Part shown: one piece after another, positions 58,274 to 64,000 of the stretch | Layout: each line of letters starts with the position of its first letter | How positions within the stretch are numbered: the first letter of the stretch is position 1 | Assembly: GCA_017983795.1 (NCBI GenBank) | Contig: JAGOAS010000009.1 | Coordinates: 16,719 to 80,718, forward strand | Direction: 5' to 3' | DNA length: 64,000 bases | Source of the DNA: Piscinibacter sp. | Lineage (GTDB): Bacteria; Pseudomonadota; Gammaproteobacteria; Burkholderiales; Burkholderiaceae_C | Program-made: the position numbers and the translations under genes | The notes under the pieces: model-generated | Database searches by the model: none | What the model was told of the DNA's origin: nothing | The model's input: the letters and a program-made list of their open reading frames with translations, nothing else

Positions 58274-58896
58274 AATCGCAACGCGGCGGATTCGCCCTCG
58301 GCCTGATCGTGGGCCTGCTGATCGGCCTGGCGCTGGCGCTGGCGGTGGCGCTGTACGTCACCAAGGTGCCGGTGCCCTTCGTCAACAAGGTGCCGCAGCG
58401 CACCGCCGAGCAGGACGCGGCCGAGCAGGAGAAGAACAAGAACTGGGATCCGAACGCCGGCCTCGGCCACAAGAACGGCGCCAAGCCCGCCGCGCCCGCG
58501 GGCAGCGCCCCGGCCGCGGCGGCCCCGGCCTCGGCGCAAGCCACGACCCCGGTGGCGGCCGCGCCCAAGGCGGCGGCTTCGGCCGCGCCGGCGCGCGACC
58601 CGGCGGCCATCCTCTCGGCGCGCGAGGGCAGCACCGTCAAGCCGACGCCGGCGGCCGACCCCTTCAACTACTTCGTGCAGGCCGGCGCCTTCGCGCGCCC
58701 CGAAGACGCCGAGCAGCAGCGCGCGCGCCTGGCCATGATGGGCTACGAGGCCAAGGTCAGCGAACGCGAGCAGTCCGGCCGCACCGTCTACCGCGTGCGC
58801 ATCGGTCCGTTCCCGGCCAAGGACGGCGCCGACGGCGCCAAGGACAAGCTCGCCGCGGCCGGCGTCGAATCGGCGCTGGTGCGCGTGCAGAAGTGA
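58270..58896 (+). CDS. SPOR domain protein (FtsN-like cell-division factor)
   Basis: The 208-residue bitopic protein has a short cytoplasmic start, one membrane helix (about 8-30), an Ala/Pro-rich periplasmic linker (about 65-125) and a C-terminal SPOR domain (about 135-208: [21 protein letters not shown], then [10 protein letters not shown]). SPOR domains bind denuded septal peptidoglycan, so a role at the division site is expected, as for FtsN. In Burkholderiales this gene follows argS. It is translationally coupled to argS through an ATGA overlap. Confidence 0.9.
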   Translation: MKSQRGGFALGLIVGLLIGLALALAVALYVTKVPVPFVNKVPQRTAEQDAAEQEKNKNWDPNAGLGHKNGAKPAAPAGSAPAAAAPASAQATTPVAAAPKAAASAAPARDPAAILSAREGSTVKPTPAADPFNYFVQAGAFARPEDAEQQRARLAMMGYEAKVSEREQSGRTVYRVRIGPFPAKDGADGAKDKLAAAGVESALVRVQK

Positions 58897-58990
58897 ACGG
58901 CGCAAGAGCGCGTCAAAGGCCGTCATTGAACTTTCCAGCAGCGGCTGCACTCAGGCCACAGAATCACGCCCATCCGCAGCCGAGGAATCG

Positions 58991-59641
58991 ATGAAGAAGA
59001 TGCAACGTCGCGAGTTCTCCACCGCCCTGGTCGGCGCCGGCGCCCTGGCGCTGGGCCTGCCGGCCGCCGCGCAAGGCGGCCCCGTCGAAGGCACGCATTA
59101 CGTGCGCCTGGGCCAGCCGCTGCCGGTCACCGCGCCCGCCGGCAAGGTCGAGGTGGTCGAGTTCTTCTGGTACGGCTGCCCGCACTGCAACGCCTTCGAG
59201 CCCGCGCTCGAGGCCTGGGTGAAGAAGCTGCCCGAGTTCGTCGCCTTCCGCCGCGTGCCGGTGCAGTTCCGCGAGGAGCCCTTCGGCACGCACCAGCGCA
59301 TCTATTTCGCGCTCGAGACCATGGGCCAGCTCGAGGCCATGCACCGCAAGGTCTTCGCCGCCATCCACAACGATCGCCTGAAGCTCGACAAGCCGGCCGA
59401 GATCCAGGCCTTCATGAGCAAGAACGGGCTGGACGGCGCCAGGTTCATCGAGGTGATGAACTCCTTCGGCGTGCAGACCAAGGCGCGTCAGGCCAAGCAG
59501 TTGGCCGAGGCCTACAAGATCGACGGCGTGCCGGCGCTGGGCATCCAGGGACGCTTCTACACCTCGGGCAGCCTGGCCGGCGGCCAGGACAAGATGCTCG
59601 TCGTGGCCGACTTCCTGATCCAAGCCTCGCGCAAGGGCTGA
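58991..59641 (+). CDS. dsbA: Thiol:disulfide interchange protein DsbA
   Basis: DsbA forms disulfides in exported proteins. The 216-residue product has a signal peptide, the thioredoxin-fold active site Cys63-Pro-His-Cys66 (FFWYGCPHCNAFEP), the inserted helical domain and the cis-Pro loop GVPALG. The signal has RREFS before the hydrophobic core, a twin-arginine-like pattern that may indicate Tat export or simple coincidence. It follows the SPOR gene after 94 bp. DsbB is not in the window. Confidence 0.93.
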   Translation: MKKMQRREFSTALVGAGALALGLPAAAQGGPVEGTHYVRLGQPLPVTAPAGKVEVVEFFWYGCPHCNAFEPALEAWVKKLPEFVAFRRVPVQFREEPFGTHQRIYFALETMGQLEAMHRKVFAAIHNDRLKLDKPAEIQAFMSKNGLDGARFIEVMNSFGVQTKARQAKQLAEAYKIDGVPALGIQGRFYTSGSLAGGQDKMLVVADFLIQASRKG

Positions 59642-59650
59642 TCAGCGCCG

Positions 59651-59671
59651 AAAACCGCCGCTTGCGGCGGT
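59651..59671. terminator. Hairpin between dsbA and lptA
   Basis: Arms ACCGCCGC (59654-59661) and GCGGCGGT (59664-59671) form a perfect stem. AAAA precedes it, so the U-tract is only on the minus-strand transcript, where no gene is nearby. On the plus strand it may still pause or stabilise the dsbA mRNA end. Confidence 0.4.
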
Positions 59672-59720
59672 GCGAGGGCACGGCTTGTGGCTAGAATGGC
59701 CTGCAAGTTTCGTGCCCTCG

Positions 59721-60344
59721 ATGAGAACCCTTCCGATCCTCGCTGTCCTCGCGGCCCTGGCGGCCGCCCCCGCGTTCGCCGAGAAGGCCGACCGCTTCAA
59801 GCCGCTGAACGTCGAGGCCGACCAGCCCGGCCGCATCGACCTGCTCAACCAGCACGTGGTCTTCAACGGCAACGTGGTGGTCACCAAGGGCACCATGACC
59901 ATCCGCGCCGGCCGCATCGAGGTGCGCGAGACGCCCGACGGCTACCACAGCGCGGTGGCCATCGGCGCGGCCAACAAGCCGGCCACCTTCCGCCAGAAGC
60001 GCGACGGCGTGGACGAGTGGATCGAGGGCGAGGCCGAGCGGCTGGAATACGACGGCAAGACCGACACCATCCGCTTCGTCACCAACGCCGCGGTGCGCCG
60101 CCTGCGCGGCAGCACGGTGGCCGACGAGATCGCCGGCAACGTGGTGAGCTACGACAGCATCGCCGAGGTATTCAGCGTCTCGGGCGGCGCCGCGGCCACG
60201 CCCGCCAACCCGGGCGGGCGCGTGCGTGCGGTGCTGACGCCGCGCGAAGGCTCGGCCGCGGCCGCCGAAGCCGCCGCCGCAGCGGCCTCCGAGCCCGCGC
60301 CGCCGCTCAAGCTGAGCCCCGCGCTCGGGAGCGGAGCAAAGTGA
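59721..60344 (+). CDS. lptA: Lipopolysaccharide transport periplasmic protein LptA
   Basis: LptA forms the periplasmic bridge that carries LPS to the outer membrane. The 207-residue protein has a signal peptide ending AAAPAFA. A single OstA/LptA beta-jellyroll domain follows (about 28-165: [40 protein letters not shown]). An Ala/Pro-rich tail follows that is longer than in E. coli. I use the ATG at 59721 just before the signal. A TAGAAT at 59692-59697 may be its -10. lptB overlaps its stop (GTGA). lptC is expected upstream in many genomes but is absent here; dsbA occupies that place. Confidence 0.93.
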   Translation: MRTLPILAVLAALAAAPAFAEKADRFKPLNVEADQPGRIDLLNQHVVFNGNVVVTKGTMTIRAGRIEVRETPDGYHSAVAIGAANKPATFRQKRDGVDEWIEGEAERLEYDGKTDTIRFVTNAAVRRLRGSTVADEIAGNVVSYDSIAEVFSVSGGAAATPANPGGRVRAVLTPREGSAAAAEAAAAAASEPAPPLKLSPALGSGAK

Positions 60345-61117
60345 CCGCCGTGGCCGCTCCGGCCGCCGCTGCGCGGGTGCATCGCCTCGAGGCGAGCGGG
60401 CTGCAGAAATCCTACGGCGTGCGCAAGGTCGTCAAGGACGTGCGCCTGGCGGTCGACAGCGGCGAGGTGGTGGGCCTGCTCGGGCCCAACGGCGCCGGCA
60501 AGACGACCAGCTTCTACATGATCGTCGGCCTGGTGCGCGCCGATGCCGGCGAGATCAGCATCGAGGGCCAGCGCGTCGAGCGCCTGCCCATCCACCTGCG
60601 CTCGCGCCTGGGGCTCTCGTACCTGCCGCAGGAAGCCTCGATCTTCCGCAAGCTGACGGTGCAGGAGAACATCCGCGCCGTGCTCGAACTGCAGCTCGAC
60701 GCCGACGGCAAGCCGCTGCGCGAGGCGCAGATCGACCAGATGCTCGACGGGCTGCTGCACGACCTCTCGATCGAGAAGCTGCGCAGCGTGCCGGCGCCGG
60801 CGCTGTCGGGCGGCGAGCGGCGCCGCGTCGAGATCGCGCGCGCGCTGGCCACGCAGCCGCGCTTCATCCTGCTCGACGAGCCCTTCGCCGGCGTCGACCC
60901 GATCGCGGTGCTGGAGATCCAGCGCATCATCAGCTTCCTCAAGGCGCGCGGCATCGGCGTGCTGATCACCGACCACAACGTGCGCGAGACGCTGGGCATC
61001 TGCGACCGCGCCTACATCATCAGCGAGGGCGCCGTGCTGGCCGAAGGCACGCCCTCGGAGATCGTCGAGAACCCGGACGTGCGCAAGGTCTATCTCGGCG
61101 AGCACTTCCGCATGTGA
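60341..61117 (+). CDS. lptB: LPS export ABC transporter ATPase LptB
   Basis: LptB powers LPS extraction from the inner membrane with LptFG. The 258-residue ATPase has Walker [11 protein letters not shown]-loop PQEAS, signature [15 protein letters not shown], Walker [14 protein letters not shown] and the H-loop His in [10 protein letters not shown]. It starts at a GTG overlapping the lptA stop and has an N-terminal Ala-rich extension of about 17 residues before the usual start. A GC-rich repeat separates it from rpoN, as often seen in this group. Confidence 0.96.
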   Translation: MTAVAAPAAAARVHRLEASGLQKSYGVRKVVKDVRLAVDSGEVVGLLGPNGAGKTTSFYMIVGLVRADAGEISIEGQRVERLPIHLRSRLGLSYLPQEASIFRKLTVQENIRAVLELQLDADGKPLREAQIDQMLDGLLHDLSIEKLRSVPAPALSGGERRRVEIARALATQPRFILLDEPFAGVDPIAVLEIQRIISFLKARGIGVLITDHNVRETLGICDRAYIISEGAVLAEGTPSEIVENPDVRKVYLGEHFRM

Positions 61118-61121
61118 CATG

Positions 61122-61206
61122 AGCCCCCAAGCTTGTCGCTTCGCGCCTTCGCTACCCCCCGAGGGGGCCGCGGCCTCCCTTGGGGCGGCCCGGCGGGAGG
61201 CCGGCC
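61122..61206. repeat. GC-rich intergenic repeat between lptB and rpoN
   Basis: The segment starts with GCCCCCAAGCTTGTCGCTTC-like wording and contains CCCCCGAGGGGG and the arms GGCCTCCC (61172-61179) and GGGAGGCC (61195-61202). This matches the common Comamonadaceae-type intergenic repeat with GGGGCGGCCCGGC. It fills nearly the whole gap and reaches to within 10 bp of the rpoN start codon, so it covers where the rpoN ribosome site should be. Confidence 0.65.
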
Positions 61207-61210
61207 GGCC

Positions 61211-62743
61211 GTGAAGCCGTCACTGCAAGTCCGGCTCTCGCAGCACCTGGCGCTGACGCCGCAGCTGCAGCAGTCGATCCGCCTGCTGCAGCTGTCCACG
61301 CTCGAACTCCACCAGGAGGTCGAGCAGATGCTGGAGCAGAACCCCTTCCTGGAGCCCGACGAGGACGCGCCGGCGCCCTTCGAGCCGCTGGCCGAACGCA
61401 CCAGCGCGGCCGAGCGCGCCGGCGAGCGCGAGAGCGAACGCGCCGCCGAGAGCACGAGCGAGGGCGGCGGCGAGGCCGCCGACGACGCGCCCGCGCTCGA
61501 CAGCGCCGAACGCGACGACTGGGAGAACGGCACCGAGCGCGACGACTTCGACGGCATCGGCGAGACGCCGTCCAAGTCGGCGGCCCAGGGCGAGGGCGAG
61601 GATTTCGACGGCGCCGAGCGCGACGCCGCGCTGCCCACGCTGCAAGACCATCTGCGCGAGCAGCTGCGCGGCATGCGCCTGTCCGCCGAGGACGCCGCCG
61701 CGGTGATGGTGCTGATCGAATCGCTCGACGACGACGGCTACCTGGCCGACCCGATCGAGGAGATCGCCGCGCGCCTCGTCGACGAGGAGGCCGACGACGA
61801 AACGCGCGAAGAGATGGTCGACCGGCTGCGCTGCGGCCTGCGCTTCCTGCAGAGCATGGAGCCCACCGGCGTGGGCGCGGCCAACCTCGCCGAATGCCTG
61901 ACCCTGCAGCTGCGCACGCTGCCGCGCAGCGAGGCGCAGATGGTGGCCATCATCGTCTGCAAGAGCCACCTCGACCTGCTCGCCCGGCGCGACCTCAAGA
62001 AGCTGATCGCCGCCACCGGCGCCGACGAGGAACTGCTCAAGCAGGCGCAGGCGCTGATCGTGGCCTGCGAGCCCAAGCCGGGCCGGCCGTTCGCGCGCGC
62101 CGAGGCCAACATCATCGTGCCCGACGTGATCGTGCAGAAGGCCGGGCGCGGCTGGAAGGTGGTGCTGAATCCCGACGTGATGCCGCGGCTGCGCATCAAC
62201 GACCTGTACGCCAACGCGATCCGCCAGGGCCGCGGCAACGCCAGCCTGAACGGCGCCGGCGCCGGGCTGAACGCACGCCTGCAGGAGGCGCGCTGGTTCA
62301 TGAAGAACATCCTGCAGCGCTTCGACACCATCCAGCGCGTCTCGCAGGCCATCGTCGAGCGCCAGAAGGCCTTCTTCACGCACGGCGAGATCGCGATGAA
62401 GCCGCTGGTGCTGCGCGAGATCACCGATGAACTCGGCCTGCACGAATCGACCATCTCGCGCGTGACCACCGCCAAATACATGGCCACGCCCTTCGGCACC
62501 TTCGAGCTGAAATATTTCTTCGGCTCCTCGCTGAATACCGATGCCGGCGGCAATGCCTCCAGCACGGCGGTGCGCGCGCTGATCAAGCAGCTGGTGGCGG
62601 CCGAGGACGCGAACAAGCCGCTGAGCGACAGCCAGATCTCGCAGATGCTCGAGGAGCAGGGCATCCAGGTGGCGCGGCGCACGGTGGCCAAGTACCGCGA
62701 AGCGCTGAAGATCGCGCCCGCCAATCTGCGCAAGGCGATGTAG
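61211..62743 (+). CDS. rpoN: RNA polymerase sigma-54 factor
   Basis: RpoN directs polymerase to -24/-12 promoters. The 510-residue protein has the Gln/Leu-rich region I (LTPQLQQSIRLLQLSTLELHQEVEQ), an acidic region II (about 55-150) and core-binding and DNA-binding domains. The helix-turn-helix lies near HESTISRVTTAKYM, and the RpoN box is ARRTVAKYRE. The likely start is a GTG at 61211 (VKPSLQVRLSQ); no ATG fits. The stop codon shares a base with the next start (TAGTG), so the downstream methyltransferase is coupled. The usual rpoN-hpf-ptsN order is not followed here. Confidence 0.96.
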   Translation: MKPSLQVRLSQHLALTPQLQQSIRLLQLSTLELHQEVEQMLEQNPFLEPDEDAPAPFEPLAERTSAAERAGERESERAAESTSEGGGEAADDAPALDSAERDDWENGTERDDFDGIGETPSKSAAQGEGEDFDGAERDAALPTLQDHLREQLRGMRLSAEDAAAVMVLIESLDDDGYLADPIEEIAARLVDEEADDETREEMVDRLRCGLRFLQSMEPTGVGAANLAECLTLQLRTLPRSEAQMVAIIVCKSHLDLLARRDLKKLIAATGADEELLKQAQALIVACEPKPGRPFARAEANIIVPDVIVQKAGRGWKVVLNPDVMPRLRINDLYANAIRQGRGNASLNGAGAGLNARLQEARWFMKNILQRFDTIQRVSQAIVERQKAFFTHGEIAMKPLVLREITDELGLHESTISRVTTAKYMATPFGTFELKYFFGSSLNTDAGGNASSTAVRALIKQLVAAEDANKPLSDSQISQMLEEQGIQVARRTVAKYREALKIAPANLRKAM

Positions 62744-63969
62744 TGCCGCTGCCCCTGTTCCTGCCCTGCGCCGCCGGCGTCGAGGAGTGGCTCGCCGAGG
62801 AAGTCGCGCGCGTGCTGCCGCAGGCGCGCGTGCAGACGCGCCGCGGCGGCGTCGCGCTGGAAGGCGATCCGCGCGAGGTGATGCTGCTGAACCTCGAGAG
62901 CCGCCTCGCGCAGCGCGTGCTGATCGAGGCCGCCGAAGGCCCCTACCGCGACGAGCACGATCTCTACGCACTGGCGCAGAGCGTCGACTGGCAGCAGTGG
63001 CTGACGCCGCGCCAGACGCTGCGCGTGGACACCACCGCGCAGAAGAGCCCGCTGAAGAGCCTGAACTTCGCCGCGCTGCGCATCAAGGACGCGGTGTGCG
63101 ACCAGCTGCGCGAGGCCACCGGCGAGCGGCCCAGCGTGGACACGCGGCATCCCGACCTGCCCATCCTGCTGCACGTCGGCGCCGAGCGCGCGGCGATCTA
63201 CGTCGACAGTTCGGGCGAACCGCTCTTCAAGCGCGGCTGGCGCGAAGACAAGGGCGATGCGCCGCTGAAGGAGACGCTGGCCGCCGCGATGCTCGCCGCC
63301 GCCGGCTGGCGCGGCACGCCCGAAGCGGGCGGCGCGCTGCACGACCCCTGCTGCGGCTCGGGCACCATCGCCATCGAGGCGGCGCAGATCGCCTGCGGCA
63401 TCGCGCCGGGCCTGCAGCGCCGCTTCGCGTTCGAGCGCCAGCTGCCCTTCACCGGGCCCGACGAACGTGCGCTGTGGCAGCGCCTCAAGGCAGAGGCCAA
63501 GGCGCGCATCCATGCCAGCGCCGTGCCCATCCACGCCAGCGACGTGTCGTTCCGCATGGTCGACTTCGCGCGCCGCAATGCCGAGCGCGCCGGCGTCGCG
63601 GCGGCGATCGAATTCCACGGCGGTGATGCGCTGGAGCGGCCGGCGCCGCTGCTGCCCGAGGGGCTGCCGGGTTGCGTGGTGCTGAACCCGCCCTACGGCG
63701 AGCGCATCGAGGTCGGCGGCAAGGCGGCGCGGCCGTCGGCGCAGGATCGCGACACGCCGAGCGACTTCTTCGCGCGCCTGGCCGCGCACTGGAAGCAGGC
63801 CTACACGCGCCACGCCGCCGGCTGGACGGCCTGGGTGCTCAGCCCCGACATGAAGCTGCCCTCGGCGATGCGGCTCAAGGAAAGCCGCCGCATCCCGATG
63901 TGGAACGGGCCGATCGAATGCCGGCTGTTCCGCTTCGTTCTCACGCAGGGTTCCTACGATAAGAGCTGA
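62743..63969 (+). CDS. THUMP-domain class I rRNA methyltransferase (RlmL N-half type)
   Basis: The 408-residue enzyme has an N-terminal ferredoxin-like/THUMP RNA-binding region (about 1-150) and a Rossmann methyltransferase domain with SAM motif DPCCGSGTIAIEAA and the base-flipping motif NPPYGER. It matches the N-terminal half of E. coli RlmL (23S rRNA m2G2445) but lacks the C-terminal RlmK half, as is usual outside the gamma group. It starts at a GTG that overlaps the rpoN stop by one base. The stop is 31 bases from the window edge. Confidence 0.92.
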   Translation: MPLPLFLPCAAGVEEWLAEEVARVLPQARVQTRRGGVALEGDPREVMLLNLESRLAQRVLIEAAEGPYRDEHDLYALAQSVDWQQWLTPRQTLRVDTTAQKSPLKSLNFAALRIKDAVCDQLREATGERPSVDTRHPDLPILLHVGAERAAIYVDSSGEPLFKRGWREDKGDAPLKETLAAAMLAAAGWRGTPEAGGALHDPCCGSGTIAIEAAQIACGIAPGLQRRFAFERQLPFTGPDERALWQRLKAEAKARIHASAVPIHASDVSFRMVDFARRNAERAGVAAAIEFHGGDALERPAPLLPEGLPGCVVLNPPYGERIEVGGKAARPSAQDRDTPSDFFARLAAHWKQAYTRHAAGWTAWVLSPDMKLPSAMRLKESRRIPMWNGPIECRLFRFVLTQGSYDKS

Positions 63970-64000
63970 TCTCCCACTTTCCCAGGGAAGACATGCACTA

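Overview
The window is about 70% GC and packed with genes on both strands, most of them with strong third-position GC. Gene content and order (lptA-lptB-rpoN, metX-metW, argS-SPOR protein-dsbA, purB-pyrF, NodT-type RND efflux) and the intergenic repeats point to a betaproteobacterium of the order Burkholderiales, near the Comamonadaceae or the Rubrivivax/Leptothrix group. This is an inference from gene families; no rRNA is present. I see 52 protein genes, no tRNA or rRNA, no CRISPR array, no insertion sequence and no prophage, so this looks like ordinary chromosome.

Layout. Positions 1-5.6 kb hold scattered metabolic genes: an FAD oxidoreductase, a FliL-like protein, an M20 peptidase, a lysophospholipase-like hydrolase and a dienoyl-CoA isomerase-like crotonase. 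A complete RND efflux operon (adaptor, pump, outer-membrane channel) fills 5.7-11.5 kb. The methionine pair metX-metW follows on the minus strand behind a SAM-II riboswitch. Next is a self-contained phosphorelay at 13.5-16.8 kb: a PAS/PAS histidine kinase diverges from a response regulator with an N-terminal excisionase/MerR-like DNA-binding domain, followed by a REC-HPt protein. A class V aminotransferase, a fluoroacetate-dehalogenase-like hydrolase, a membrane-anchored glutamate-synthase-like protein and an orphan LuxR-type regulator follow.

From 22 to 34 kb lies a nucleobase and nucleoside island. Cytosine deaminase (codA) makes uracil. upp, a URC4/DUF1688 protein and a URC1/GTP-cyclohydrolase-II-like protein match the uracil-catabolism (URC) gene trio. 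On the other strand cdd, a purine nucleoside phosphorylase, deoC and deoA degrade nucleosides and deoxyribose phosphate. purB and pyrF close the block.

From 34 to 48 kb signalling genes dominate: two tandem paralogous hybrid histidine kinases, then a minus-strand pair made of a secreted S8 protease with a C-terminal hexapeptide repeat and a membrane GGDEF/EAL protein five bases downstream. A TMEM165-type transporter, an M14 carboxypeptidase and a class II glutamine amidotransferase also lie here. Positions 48-56 kb carry a geranylgeranyl-reductase-like flavoprotein, a DNA alkyltransferase, malate synthase G with an L-2-haloacid dehalogenase and a divergent LysR regulator, a PsiF protein, and a Ser/Thr kinase fused to a cyclic-nucleotide-binding domain.

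The right end (56.5-64 kb) is a plus-strand housekeeping run: argS, a SPOR protein, dsbA, lptA, lptB, rpoN and a THUMP-type rRNA methyltransferase. Overlapping start/stop codons show tight coupling in metX-metW, cdd-PNP-deoC, argS-SPOR, lptA-lptB and rpoN-methyltransferase. The most notable items are the SAM-II riboswitch with an apparent terminator platform, the four-step phosphorelay, the URC cluster inside a salvage island, and the repeat-tailed S8 protease paired with a cyclic-di-GMP enzyme.
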